Below are positions 52,819-61,480 of a stretch of 64,000 nucleotides of DNA, in pieces (positions within the stretch are counted from its first letter, which is position 1; the number at the start of each line of letters is the position of its first letter). The stretch is taken from the NCBI GenBank assembly GCA_964577305.1, contig CAZNYS010000008.1, forward strand, positions 22,835 through 86,834. Direction: 5' to 3'. Source of the DNA: UBA9300 sp964577305 (lineage in GTDB: Bacteria; Bacteroidota; Bacteroidia; Bacteroidales; VadinHA17). A model generated the notes under the pieces. That model saw only the letters and a list, made by a program, of their open reading frames with translations, had not been told where the DNA came from and made no database searches. The translations under genes and the position numbers were made by a program.

Positions 52819-53992
52819 CAATAGTTTTAATAATTGTATCGACTGCATAATCAATTTCTTCATTATTAATTATAAGCGGTGGAGATATACGAAATGAGTC
52901 CCTGCAGAAAAGAAATTGATCAAGTATCAGGCCATTTTTTGTTCCCTGTGAAATAAATTTACCTGTCATATCTGTCGAGGATAGTTTCACAGCAAGGAAC
53001 AAACCTTCTCCCCTTATCTCCTCGATATTTTTATGCCTTAATTTTCCCCGGAACCTTTCTCCCTTTTCCACAGCAGTAAGATGTAATTCATTATCTGTAA
53101 TATATTCCAGTGCAGCCAATCCTGCAGCACATGATACCGGGTGGCCTCCGAATGTAGTAATATGTCCTAATGCAGGATTATCTGACAGGGTTGATATGAT
53201 TTTCTTTGATGAGACAAATGCTCCCAGGGGCATACCACCGCCAAGCGATTTTGCCAGGCATATTATGTCAGGTACAACTTTGTATCGTTCATAAGCAAAC
53301 ATGGTTCCGGTTCTGCCGAAACCTGTTTGTATCTCATCAAAAATGAGCAATGATCCTGTTTGATTGCATCTGTTTCTTATCTCAGTAAGAAAGTCATTCT
53401 GTGGTGTTATTATTCCGGCTTCAGCCTGTATGGGTTCAACTATAACAGCAGCCACATTCTTATCAATCACCGACAAGGAATCATTATTATTGAATTCAGC
53501 CTGCACCATGTCAGGAACCAGTGGCATAAAATTGGATTTAAAGGTGTTTTCACCGTAAAGGCTCATAGCCCCCAGTGTTGAACCATGATAGGCATTTTTA
53601 AATGAAACCACCCGTGAACGTGAGGTAAATCGCCTTGCTGTTTTTATTGCCCCTTCAACTGCCTCAGAACCGGAATTCACAAAATAAACGGTTTCAAAAT
53701 GACCCTTAAGCACATCGATCAGTTTTTTGGCATAATTTACCTGAGGGGATTGTACAAGTTCACCGTAAACCATCAGGTGCATATATTTATCAAGCTGTTC
53801 TTTTACAGCTTTGATAACGTAATCATTGGAATGGCCTGTATTACTGACGCATACACCAGATACAAGGTCCAGATACTTTTCACCTTCGGGATTATATAAC
53901 CAGATTCCCTTTGCTGACTCAATTTCAATCAACATTGGTTCAGGTGAAGTCTGTCCGAGATATTTAAGGAACAAATTTCTTTTAGATAACAT
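52805..53992 (-). CDS. class III aminotransferase (acetylornithine/GABA type)
   Basis: A 395-residue PLP enzyme of fold type I class III. Motifs are WLYNPEGEKYLDLVSGVCVSNTGHS, YFVNSGSEAVEGAIKTARRFT, SFKNAYHGSTLGAMSLYG, AVIVEPIQAEAGIITP, LLIFDEIQTGFGRTG and the PLP-lysine motif CLAKSLGGGMPLGAFV. Such enzymes use omega-amines such as N-acetylornithine, ornithine or 4-aminobutyrate. No arg gene is nearby, so the substrate is uncertain. The stop codon overlaps the start of the exported hypothetical gene. It begins 13 bases after the end of the LytTR gene on the same strand. Confidence 0.88.
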   Translation of the reverse strand: MLSKRNLFLKYLGQTSPEPMLIEIESAKGIWLYNPEGEKYLDLVSGVCVSNTGHSNDYVIKAVKEQLDKYMHLMVYGELVQSPQVNYAKKLIDVLKGHFETVYFVNSGSEAVEGAIKTARRFTSRSRVVSFKNAYHGSTLGAMSLYGENTFKSNFMPLVPDMVQAEFNNNDSLSVIDKNVAAVIVEPIQAEAGIITPQNDFLTEIRNRCNQTGSLLIFDEIQTGFGRTGTMFAYERYKVVPDIICLAKSLGGGMPLGAFVSSKKIISTLSDNPALGHITTFGGHPVSCAAGLAALEYITDNELHLTAVEKGERFRGKLRHKNIEEIRGEGLFLAVKLSSTDMTGKFISQGTKNGLILDQFLFCRDSFRISPPLIINNEEIDYAVDTIIKTIDEIS

Positions 53993-54005
53993 ATAAGCCC
54001 GGAAT

Positions 54006-54713
54006 TTATCGCATCATAACGTTTATTTCTTTCAACAGGCTTTCACGGTAGGATTTTCCTATGGGTATATTAGTTATATCAAGTTCTCCGCTTATATCGA
54101 CTGAATTATCTTTTATCATAACAATCCTGCTCTTATTGACTATATATGATCGGTGAACCCTTATAAAAATTAAGGAGGGTAGCTGTTGTTCGATGGCTTT
54201 CATTGTAAAATGAATTGTATACTTCTCTTTATCGGTATGCACTACCACATAATTTTCCAGTGCTTCAACAACGATTATATCAATAAGTTTCAGTTTAACC
54301 AGGGTTGATCCTTTTTTTATGAATACTTCCTGCTGGCCGATATTTTCCCTTGCATTTTTATTCTGGTATCTTATGACCTTATCAACGGCTTTACAGAACC
54401 TTGAATAGGTTACAGGTTTGACCAGGTAGTCAATAACATCCAGGTCATAAGCTTTCACTGCCATCTTTTCATTAACTGTAACCATTATTATTGCCGGCGG
54501 ATTTTCAAGGCTGTTAATTAATTCAAATCCATCCATTTCCGGCATTTGAATATCAAGAAATATAAGGTCAATATCAGATTGTTCTGCCAATGAATTCCTT
54601 GCATCAATTGCATTTTCAAACACTCCTATGAGTGTCAGGAAGGAAGATCTTTTTACGTGTTCGGTGAGAATCTTCCTGGAAAGCTTATCATCATCTACGA
54701 TAATGCAATTCAT
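54006..54713 (-). CDS. LytTR-type response regulator
   Basis: A 235-residue regulator with an N-terminal receiver (Asp6-8 and phosphoacceptor D54 in LIFLDIQMPEMDG, Lys in YLVKPVTYSRF) and a C-terminal LytTR DNA-binding domain (about 135-235, FIKKGSTLVKLKLIDIIVVEALENYVVVHTDKEKYTIHFTMKAIEQQL, then FIRVHRSYIVN). It has no adjacent sensor kinase, so it is an orphan here. A possible -7 element TACATTTG lies at 54748-54755 on the minus strand. Confidence 0.92.
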   Translation of the reverse strand: MNCIIVDDDKLSRKILTEHVKRSSFLTLIGVFENAIDARNSLAEQSDIDLIFLDIQMPEMDGFELINSLENPPAIIMVTVNEKMAVKAYDLDVIDYLVKPVTYSRFCKAVDKVIRYQNKNARENIGQQEVFIKKGSTLVKLKLIDIIVVEALENYVVVHTDKEKYTIHFTMKAIEQQLPSLIFIRVHRSYIVNKSRIVMIKDNSVDISGELDITNIPIGKSYRESLLKEINVMMR

Positions 54714-54779
54714 AAGTTACAAGTTTCTAACAGCCCAGCTTAGAATTCAAATGTATAAAAAAATCTTTAAAATCTTATT

Positions 54780-55466
54780 TTAAACTGTTTTCATATCCAG
54801 AAACTTTTTTTCAAGCAATTCTGATTTTCTTATAGTTTTTCTCAGCCAGTTTAATTTTATTGATATCTTATCTTCTTCACTCAGTTGCCATGAAATACCT
54901 GACTTATGGAGCAATGTAACCAGCTCATGAAGTATAATTGCAGCTGACACTGATATATTGAAGCTTTCGGTAAACCCCAGCATAGATATTTTGAGGTACT
55001 CATCCGCCTCTTCGATAGCCTGCTTACTCAGTCCATGCATTTCTGTACCGAATATCAGTGCTATTTTTCCTTTTTTGATATCGAATTTTTCAAGGCTCAC
55101 TTCATCTCCTTTATGGGGCGATGTTGCTACTACCCTATAGCCCCTTTTATGCAAGTATCTGTAAGCTTCGGGTGTATTATTACCTGACTTAGTGAATTTA
55201 TTTATTGTTAGCCACTTGTCAGAACCAAGAGCCACATCAGGATTTACATGGTATTTGTTACTGTTTTCTATAATATTAACTTCCTGTATACCGAAGCATT
55301 CGCATGTTCTTAATACTGCGCTGGCGTTATGAGGCTGATATATATCTTCCAGGACTACTGTTATATATTTTGTCCGGTTTGATAATACTTTATCAAATAA
55401 TTTTGCTCTTCGGGCTGAAACAAAATTCTCAAGATATTCTATTAATTCTTTCTCGAACATATTCAT
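54780..55466 (-). CDS. trmH: SpoU-family RNA 2'-O-methyltransferase (TrmH-like)
   Basis: The ATG at 55466 (or 55460) gives about 228 residues. Motifs of the SPOUT knot are NASAVLRTCECFGIQEVNIIE (motif 1), IALIFGTEMHGLSKQAIEEADEYLKISMLGFTESFNISVSAAIIL (motifs 2 and 3, landmarks FGTEMHGLS and ESFNISVSAAI). The length and order resemble TrmH, which methylates G18 of tRNA; other SpoU enzymes act on rRNA, so the symbol is tentative. A strong terminator lies immediately upstream, ending hup transcription, so this gene needs its own promoter or read-through. Confidence 0.85.
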   Translation of the reverse strand: MNMFEKELIEYLENFVSARRAKLFDKVLSNRTKYITVVLEDIYQPHNASAVLRTCECFGIQEVNIIENSNKYHVNPDVALGSDKWLTINKFTKSGNNTPEAYRYLHKRGYRVVATSPHKGDEVSLEKFDIKKGKIALIFGTEMHGLSKQAIEEADEYLKISMLGFTESFNISVSAAIILHELVTLLHKSGISWQLSEEDKISIKLNWLRKTIRKSELLEKKFLDMKTV

Positions 55467-55467
55467 T

Positions 55468-55494
55468 AAAAAAGGGGGTGCGTCCACCCCCTTT
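55468..55494 (-). terminator. intrinsic terminator after hup
   Basis: On the minus strand the stem AAAGGGGGTG / CACCCCCTTT (10 bp, loop GACG) is followed by a T-run up to 55468. It lies 22 bases after the hup stop and directly before the trmH start. Confidence 0.93.
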
Positions 55495-55515
55495 AGCAAC
55501 CATAGAATTAAATTC

Positions 55516-55785
55516 TTATAACTTTTCGCTGAGACCCGGTGCTGCTTTAAATTTCACTACCTTCTTGGCAGGAACATTAAGTTTAGCTCCTGTTTGTGGG
55601 TTTCTTACAACCCTTGCACTCCTTGTATCAACCTTAAATGTTCCCATACCTGGTAACTGGATCCTTTCACCTTTTTTCATAGCATCACCGAAAGCATCTA
55701 CAAATGAGTTAAGTGCTGTATTTGCATCCTTCATTGAAAGTCCTGCCTTATCAGCGATAGCATTTACTAATTCCTTTTTTGTCAT
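55516..55785 (-). CDS. hup: HU-family DNA-binding protein
   Basis: An 89-residue nucleoid protein. It begins MTKKELVNAIADKAGLSMKDA with the dimer core, then has the beta-arm with RIQLPGMGTFKVDTRSARVVRNPQTGAKLNVPAKKVVKFKAAP (the NPQTG arm tip includes the intercalating Pro). The gene has a consensus promoter and its own terminator, so it forms a one-gene transcript, as expected for an abundant protein. Confidence 0.96.
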   Translation of the reverse strand: MTKKELVNAIADKAGLSMKDANTALNSFVDAFGDAMKKGERIQLPGMGTFKVDTRSARVVRNPQTGAKLNVPAKKVVKFKAAPGLSEKL

Positions 55786-55829
55786 GGTAAATAGTTTTTA
55801 TGGTTAGTTAAATTTCTTTTATTTGAATA

Positions 55830-55860
55830 CAAATATATTTTTTTTTCTAAGAATAGCAAA
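55830..55860 (-). promoter_or_regulatory. consensus promoter of hup
   Basis: On the minus strand TTTG (55857-55860) and TATATTTG (55830-55837) are separated by exactly 19 bases, a perfect match to the Bacteroidota consensus. The leader from here to the ATG is about 40 bases. Confidence 0.85.
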
Positions 55861-55962
55861 CTTTCAGCCCCATTTTTCCATGAACAGAGCACTTTTTAGT
55901 CTCTATTTATAATTAATCTGTACAAGAATCAAAAGTCTGTCCTTCATTGCATGGTCTTCAAT

Positions 55963-55991
55963 TTTGAAAAATTAAAAATTTGTTATCTTTG
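55963..55991 (+). promoter_or_regulatory. promoter of tRNA-Ser
   Basis: TATCTTTG (55984-55991) matches the -7 consensus and TTTG (55963-55966) is a possible -33 element with a 17-base spacer, shorter than usual. The tRNA starts 5 bases later, so the -7 element must overlap the usual start area, which is normal for tRNA genes. Confidence 0.6.
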
Positions 55992-55995
55992 CGCC

Positions 55996-56085
55996 GGAGA
56001 AATGGCAGAGTGGTCGAATGCGGCGGTCTTGAAAACCGTTGACCGTTTACGCGGTCCGGGGGTTCGAATCCCTCTTTCTCCGCCA
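55996..56085 (+). tRNA. tRNA-Ser (anticodon UGA)
   Basis: A 90-base class II tRNA with CCA encoded. The acceptor stem GGAGAAA pairs with TTTCTCC (56075-56081), followed by discriminator G and CCA. The anticodon TGA sits in the loop CTTGAAA after the stem with GGT. A long variable arm (GACCGTTTACGCGGTC) is typical of serine tRNAs, and the TPsiC arm has GGTTCGAATCC. Confidence 0.95.
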
Positions 56086-56217
56086 AAGCAAAATAAAAGC
56101 CATTCGCGTAAGCGGATGGTTTTTTGTTTTCAGGCATTACGAGCCGAGCTCGCTCGTGCGAGTATATGCCTGAAAACAAAAACAATACCCTCTGGTATTA
56201 TCTCTTATTTTGCTTTG
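56084..56217. repeat. nested palindrome abutting tRNA-Ser
   Basis: Outer arms CAAAGCAAAATAA (56084-56096) and TTATTTTGCTTTG (56205-56217) are a perfect 13-base inverted repeat; the first begins in the CCA of the tRNA. Inside is a 17-base inverted repeat (56121-56137 with 56166-56182; core TTTTCAGGCAT / ATGCCTGAAAA). At the centre is a short CGAGC / GCTCG unit. The terminator is embedded in the left half. Confidence 0.8.
56099..56125 (+). terminator. intrinsic terminator of tRNA-Ser
   Basis: GCCATTCGC (56099-56107) pairs with GCGGATGGT (56112-56120) around the loop GTAA, with two G-T pairs, and a T-run follows (56120-56125). It lies 13 bases after the tRNA. Confidence 0.82.
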
Positions 56218-56367
56218 AAGCTACCCCAATAGGTGATCACGACTGAACGAAGCCCGCCGTCGCCGAAGGCTATGGAGGACGCAGTGAAGGAGTAATCCCG
56301 GTGGGAAAGATTCTGCAAATGCTCTGAAGCTTTCCCGCTAAGGGATCACGAGCGAAGCGAGTAATCC
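56218..56367. repeat. GC-rich repeat region before the C69 peptidase gene end
   Basis: The region has two imperfect direct copies starting with GAAGCT, each containing a GATCACGA core and ending with GTAATCCC (56218-56304 and 56326-56368). I see no gene or RNA in it. The units resemble dispersed palindromic elements and end at the stop of the next gene. Confidence 0.45.
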
Positions 56368-57978
56368 CTACTCCCACTCTTTCAGCTTAAACTGTTCAGG
56401 ACGCTCCTCTATTACACGTCTTAACCACTCTTCGGGATATCCTACTCCCCTGGCCCTGCCATTTTCATCTTTCACATACCCGTCATTATATTTTGTCAGC
56501 AGGCTTTCACCCAGATCTATCCACTCATTAACAACATATTCCGAATGTGCATTACAATAATTGGTCAGATAACGTACCATCAACACAGGATCAGTCTTGT
56601 ATAATTCCAAAGCTGCTTTTTCAACTGCCGGCTGTGAAGATATTGCAATTCCTTCAAGCTCATTCTGTACTTTCTGGATATCTTTAATCATATAGGAATA
56701 CTTCAGGTTTGCATAATTGGCAACAAAGTTAAACACCCACCATGCAGAAGTCCATGAGAATTCCTGAAGATCACCGGCCTGATATATTTCAGGTACATTA
56801 TCAACACAGCAATAAAATGGCACAAAACAAGTGGTATATGCATCATCAACACCATACCAGTTAATACCACCAATCGGATCCGGCAGCCATGAACGAGACT
56901 GAGAGACGAAAGAGTAGGCTGTCTGCTGGGTAGATACCGGTCTTTCCCAGGAATATGATACTCCATCAATTTCCCAGCCAAGAGGTCGCCAGCGATAGGG
57001 AGTTCCAAAAGCTCCCGCATCAACTCCTTCTGTCATATCAAAATCAGTGCCTTCATAATGATCACGTAAAAGACTAAAAAGGTCTTCCAGCGATATCTTC
57101 TTATCCGGCTTTACCCAAAGAGGATAAGGTTCGGCACCTTCAACACCGCGATGATAATCAGGCGATAAATTAAGGGAAGGGGCACATCGCCTGAATATAC
57201 TCCATACACGAGAGGCACAGGAATGCAAACTTGAAGGTGTTGGCGGGCAATAGGCCAAATTAAAACGAAACGGTTCACCTGAATCCGGGTCATAATACCC
57301 TTTTTCTATAGCAAATGATTTTACATCATCAGAATACATACAATTCTCCCTATCATCAAAAGGTATCTCCCCTATCCTTGACAGGTTTGCATGGCACGAT
57401 ACATATCCATCCGGAATTCTAAGTGCAACCCATACAGCTCCCTTAACTCCGGGGCCTTTACCTGTCATTTCAAGTATCCATGCCTCTTCCGGGTCTGAAA
57501 TAGAAAAAGCTTCCATTGAGCTGCTATAACCATGCTCTTCAACCAGATCAACAATTATTTCTATCCCTTCCCTGGCTGTTTTTGCCCTTTGAAGCATTAG
57601 CTCCATCAACATCCCGTAGTGCATCAATCCATCAGGATTAACCAGTTCTCTTCTCCCACTGGTGGTAGTCTCACCGATCGCAACCTGGAATTCGTTAACA
57701 TTCCCAACAACCTTATAAGTATGCGGTACCTGTTTAATCTTATGTACCTCCCCGCTCCTTTTCCTTATCTCAATATATGCATCATCACCATAGTCCGTTG
57801 CAGAAATATACTCCATGCGACCAACAAATTCAGCATCACATGCATAGGTAATCATAACCGAACCATCTGCAGAAGCTCCTTTTGAAACGAGCACACTGGT
57901 ACAGTTATCATTCCTGTACTGTGAATATGAATTAAGAAACAAAAAACACAAGCTGATAATTACCGAAATCTTTTGCAT
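56368..57978 (-). CDS. C69-family peptidase (dipeptidase-like)
   Basis: An exported 536-residue enzyme with a signal peptide (MQKISVIISLCFLFLNSYS). It has NDNCTSVLVSKGASADGSVMITYACD near residues 24-49, in which Cys26 is the predicted N-terminal nucleophile of family C69/U34. The Cys becomes N-terminal only after cleavage. Other landmarks are AEPYPLWVKPDKKISLEDLFSLLRDHYEGT and INWYGVDDAYTTCFVPFYCCVD. It probably cleaves dipeptides in the periplasm. A strong AAAGGAGG ribosome-binding site lies upstream of the ATG, unusual among genes here. Confidence 0.85.
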   Translation of the reverse strand: MQKISVIISLCFLFLNSYSQYRNDNCTSVLVSKGASADGSVMITYACDAEFVGRMEYISATDYGDDAYIEIRKRSGEVHKIKQVPHTYKVVGNVNEFQVAIGETTTSGRRELVNPDGLMHYGMLMELMLQRAKTAREGIEIIVDLVEEHGYSSSMEAFSISDPEEAWILEMTGKGPGVKGAVWVALRIPDGYVSCHANLSRIGEIPFDDRENCMYSDDVKSFAIEKGYYDPDSGEPFRFNLAYCPPTPSSLHSCASRVWSIFRRCAPSLNLSPDYHRGVEGAEPYPLWVKPDKKISLEDLFSLLRDHYEGTDFDMTEGVDAGAFGTPYRWRPLGWEIDGVSYSWERPVSTQQTAYSFVSQSRSWLPDPIGGINWYGVDDAYTTCFVPFYCCVDNVPEIYQAGDLQEFSWTSAWWVFNFVANYANLKYSYMIKDIQKVQNELEGIAISSQPAVEKAALELYKTDPVLMVRYLTNYCNAHSEYVVNEWIDLGESLLTKYNDGYVKDENGRARGVGYPEEWLRRVIEERPEQFKLKEWE

Positions 57979-58224
57979 TGTTATCCTCCTTTTATAATGT
58001 TAATGTTACTGAATTTTATTTAAACAAAGTGAATATCTTTTTCGCCTGAATAAACCCAAGTAATGTTGGATGAAGGTAGACCAATACTTCATTTTTACTT
58101 TTTCTCTCTACCAAAATTAACAATAAATAAGGACTCTGAGCTTTATTATTTTTCTTATATTACTTAACCAATAATAATATTTGAAGAAGAAAAAATCCAC
58201 ACTAACCATTAACAAAGGAAATTT

Positions 58225-59811
58225 ATGGCTAAGAAAACTCAACTTTCAAAGTTCAACATAAAGTCAAACTATTCAGGACTTTATCATTATGACCTTATTA
58301 TATTAGGTGCAGGCATAAGCGGATTATCAACAGCATTGATGTGGTTAAAGAACACCGAAGGGAAAAAAACCCTTATCCTTGAGAAAAATAATTACACGGG
58401 AGGGTACAGTACAGCCTATCAGAAAGGAGACTATATATTTGAAACCACACAGCTTTTCCCGGATATTATTGATATGATGGAATACCTTGGGATTAAGATC
58501 AAACTAAAAAGATATGAAAATGATTTTATGAGGCGTATCGTGGTCAATGGGAACGAAGTAACTGAATATAAGATTCCTGCGGGGGTGGAGAATTTTACTG
58601 CTTACCTCAAAAAAACATTCCCGGAGGATGCTGAGAAGATAGACAGACTGATAAACTATCAGGTTTCAATGTTTGCACAGGTACGAAAACTGAAAGTTAT
58701 TCCAAATTTAAAAGATACCCTGGTCACTCCCTTTAAGGCACCAAAGGTGATAGCCAACCTTAACCGGACGTATTCCGGGCTATTGGATAAATTTAATATC
58801 AAAAATCCCAGGCTCAGGGAGGTAATGGAAACTTTTACATCATTTTCCGGGGTTCCATCAGACAGGGCTTCAGGCATCTATGCTACTGGTGCTATGCTGT
58901 CATCCATGACCAGGTGTTTCAGGCCATATGGCTATTTTGATGAATTCCCGGCAACTATGACAAAGATTTTCCAGGAACGGGGTGGGGAACTAAAACTTAA
59001 TGCTGAAGTAGAGAAAATAATTGTTGAGAACGGGGAGGCAACTGGTATTAAGTTACTTGGAGACAGCAAGATAATAAGTGCTGATACTGTTGTTACGACA
59101 ATTGATCCTATGGTTGCACTTCGAAGGCTGGTAGGTGATGAGTATCTTCCCGCCAGCTATATAAACAAACTTGAGAACATTGTAATGTCAACCTCATCAA
59201 TAAATGTAGCACTGGGGCTGGATGACAGGATTGATCTTACTTCCATGGATTTGGATTATCCATATAATGTTGTATCGACAGGCCTTGGAACATCAGAAAA
59301 ACTTTTTAACGGTTTCCTGGCCGGTGATAACGCATTCTCTGCAGACTGCTTCCATGCTGCTGTAATTTGCCCCTCCATTACCACAGGGGCGAAAAACACC
59401 ATAACCATCAGGTGCACCCCATTTGCCATTAACAGCTGGTTGGAATGGCGTAATAATGATCCTGTAAAATATAAGTCTGAGAAAGAAAGATGGGGCGACT
59501 TTTTCATTAGTATTGCTGAAAAATATTTTGTACCGGGTTTAAGTAAACATATTGTTGTTAAGGACATTTCCACCCCTGCTACATACTCACGTTATTCAGG
59601 TTCGCCCACCGGTAGCATATACGACATGGCATCTATAGTAACACAATTCGGACCAAAGCGTTTACCATTTAAGACTCCGGTTGAGAATCTTTACCAACCA
59701 AAGTTTGCACATGGTTTATATGGTTGTATGATGAACGGAGTCCAGATGGTAGATATGCTCCTTGACCGCAAATTCAATAACGGCAACTCCCTCTTTAACC
59801 CCAGAAACTAG
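58225..59811 (+). CDS. CrtI-like NAD(P)/FAD-dependent oxidoreductase
   Basis: A 528-residue flavoprotein. The dinucleotide motif is DLIILGAGISGLSTALM (about 27-43), with LILEKNNYTGGYSTAYQKGDYIFET next (FAD ribityl contact). A C-terminal GSIYDMASIVTQFGPKRLPFKTPVENLYQPKFAHG is typical of phytoene-desaturase/carotenoid-isomerase/retinol-saturase-type enzymes. The substrate is probably an isoprenoid or long polyene, but no carotenoid genes lie in the window. It is a single gene, ended by a bidirectional terminator. Confidence 0.83.
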   Translation: MAKKTQLSKFNIKSNYSGLYHYDLIILGAGISGLSTALMWLKNTEGKKTLILEKNNYTGGYSTAYQKGDYIFETTQLFPDIIDMMEYLGIKIKLKRYENDFMRRIVVNGNEVTEYKIPAGVENFTAYLKKTFPEDAEKIDRLINYQVSMFAQVRKLKVIPNLKDTLVTPFKAPKVIANLNRTYSGLLDKFNIKNPRLREVMETFTSFSGVPSDRASGIYATGAMLSSMTRCFRPYGYFDEFPATMTKIFQERGGELKLNAEVEKIIVENGEATGIKLLGDSKIISADTVVTTIDPMVALRRLVGDEYLPASYINKLENIVMSTSSINVALGLDDRIDLTSMDLDYPYNVVSTGLGTSEKLFNGFLAGDNAFSADCFHAAVICPSITTGAKNTITIRCTPFAINSWLEWRNNDPVKYKSEKERWGDFFISIAEKYFVPGLSKHIVVKDISTPATYSRYSGSPTGSIYDMASIVTQFGPKRLPFKTPVENLYQPKFAHGLYGCMMNGVQMVDMLLDRKFNNGNSLFNPRN

Positions 59812-59849
59812 AGAAGCATATCAGTGTATCAAAGATATTCATATAAGTA

Positions 59850-59873
59850 AAAAAAGTGAAATCTCACTTTTTT
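59850..59873. terminator. bidirectional terminator
   Basis: AAAAAAGTGA / TCACTTTTTT (10 bp with loop AATC) lies between convergent genes and ends in a T-run on both strands. Confidence 0.88.
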
Positions 59874-59924
59874 AGATGCGGTATTAGTATAGCCCGGTCA
59901 TTATTTTAATTCATGGATGACCGG

Positions 59925-61256
59925 TTACCAGCTTCTTACTGCCGAAGCCTGTCTCGGACTGAGATAAATATTGGAAGCACTTTTGCCTATTATATACGCA
60001 AGTGAGGCAGCAATAACACCAATCATATCATAAAATGCTATGCATATCACCAGGACTATTAAAATAACTATAAGCTCAATTGCGGTGGCAACAGATATAG
60101 GTCTGGTATTGTTTGCAATCACCATGGTCGATCTCTGGAATGAAAGAAGAACAGATAGAGCAGGTAAGACAAGCAGTATTTTCAAAGGCAGATAGGCCAG
60201 GTCAGCAAGCTCAGTTGTCAGACCGGAGACCTTAATGAACCAAACACCGGAAAGAGGTGTGAAGGCAATAATTCCAAGTAAAATTGTCACCATTACCCCC
60301 AGCATTATTGCGAAATTACGCAGCGACCTGTAATTCTGCTTCCTTTTCCCTATGAGAGCTATATTTACCTCCTGGTATGACAAACCCATACTCCGGAATA
60401 TAAATACAAGTGAATTTAGAACAGGAAGTACTGCCAGTGATTCTATTGGCATATTGCTTCTGCCAAGGAAAAAAGTAACAAACGGATGAACACCCATTGA
60501 CAATAATGAAGTAAGAGCCAGTGGTGTATAGAACCTTGTAATAAATTTGTAGCCGATCTTTTTATTCCCGGCTTCTTCAGGAAAGTCTTCTTCTGTATTA
60601 TCTCCATCATTAAGTATCCTCCTGACCGTTTCCCTTGCCATTAGCCAGGATGCAAAAGCCTCACAAAAAACTGCAAGGGATAATGTTGCTGCACCTACAT
60701 AAGCACCCTCAATACCGGTTAAATAAAGTATAAATCCAACAAGGGCTATTACTAAAAACCTTACCAGTGTCCCATAAGTAACCCTTCGGGTCAGGTTATT
60801 TCTTATAAGTATACCCTGATAAAACCTTCTGTAACCAATAGCCGGAGGCCAGAGAATCAATAAAAAGAGTGCAATATACGTGAGGTGGGCAACATTTTCA
60901 GGAACACCCATTAAATCTTTCACTATCAGGTTAAAAACCGGTGGTATAAGAATTACAAGCTGTACAATAACTACTGATATGTTCAGTACATCGGTAAAGC
61001 GTTTTAGCTTCCTGAATGAATTTCTGTCTGTCACCAGTGCTGTTGAAGCACTCATAAGCATAATTACAGGAGCTTCCACTATCATGGCAAAGGAGAACGC
61101 GATACCAAATGCCGCAAGATTGTATTTTGCATCATCCAGCCTGGCAATCACCGACACAAGGAATGGCTGCTCAAAAGCCATCATCAGCCATGTAAGGGCA
61201 AGTGGACCCCAGAAGAGAAATATTTTCCTGTATGTTAGATTTTCAGTTATATTCAC
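59925..61256 (-). CDS. MATE/MOP-superfamily-like membrane protein
   Basis: A 443-residue polytopic protein with about 12 hydrophobic segments in two halves (about 1-205 and 235-440), joined by an acidic cytoplasmic loop (DGDNTEEDFPEEAG). It starts ILFWGPLALTWLMMAFEQPFLVSVIARLDDAKYNLAAFGIAFSFAMIVEAPVI (landmarks LTWLMMAFEQP and LAAFGIAFSFAMI). Another WFLGRSNMPIESLAVLPVLNSLVFIFRSMG segment in the second half mirrors this. The build fits the MATE/MOP superfamily of flippases and antiporters, and the LAAFGIAFSF start is close to ANKH-like proteins. The substrate is unknown. Confidence 0.72.
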   Translation of the reverse strand: MNITENLTYRKIFLFWGPLALTWLMMAFEQPFLVSVIARLDDAKYNLAAFGIAFSFAMIVEAPVIMLMSASTALVTDRNSFRKLKRFTDVLNISVVIVQLVILIPPVFNLIVKDLMGVPENVAHLTYIALFLLILWPPAIGYRRFYQGILIRNNLTRRVTYGTLVRFLVIALVGFILYLTGIEGAYVGAATLSLAVFCEAFASWLMARETVRRILNDGDNTEEDFPEEAGNKKIGYKFITRFYTPLALTSLLSMGVHPFVTFFLGRSNMPIESLAVLPVLNSLVFIFRSMGLSYQEVNIALIGKRKQNYRSLRNFAIMLGVMVTILLGIIAFTPLSGVWFIKVSGLTTELADLAYLPLKILLVLPALSVLLSFQRSTMVIANNTRPISVATAIELIVILIVLVICIAFYDMIGVIAASLAYIIGKSASNIYLSPRQASAVRSW

Positions 61257-61306
61257 CCGAAGCCATTAAAAGCGCAAAGATATTAAAATTACGAGTTATG
61301 AACCGA

Positions 61307-61386
61307 GTCCCGAAAATTCGGGGCGAGCTCATGAGTCCCGAATCTTCGATTCGAGGATCCTCGAGAAAGCATAGCTTTTTCGGGAC
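61307..61386. repeat. cluster of perfect palindromes
   Basis: Two copies of GTCCCGAA (61307-61314, 61335-61342) face TTCGGGAC (61379-61386). Between them are CCCGAAAATTCGGG, CGAATCTTCGATTCG and CGAGGATCCTCG. The region lies between divergent genes and could form several alternative hairpins. Confidence 0.65.
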
Positions 61387-61480
61387 GGAGATTGTGGTTT
61401 GTGTGAGCGAGTAGTTACGAGATGAGCTTGATATTTTATATCTTAACAACAGAATTCAAACAGTCATTCCCGATCGGAAA

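Noticed and set aside
55498..55515. A second gene between hup and trmH
   Set aside because: The few bases there are only the spacer before the terminator; no start codon or open frame of useful length exists.
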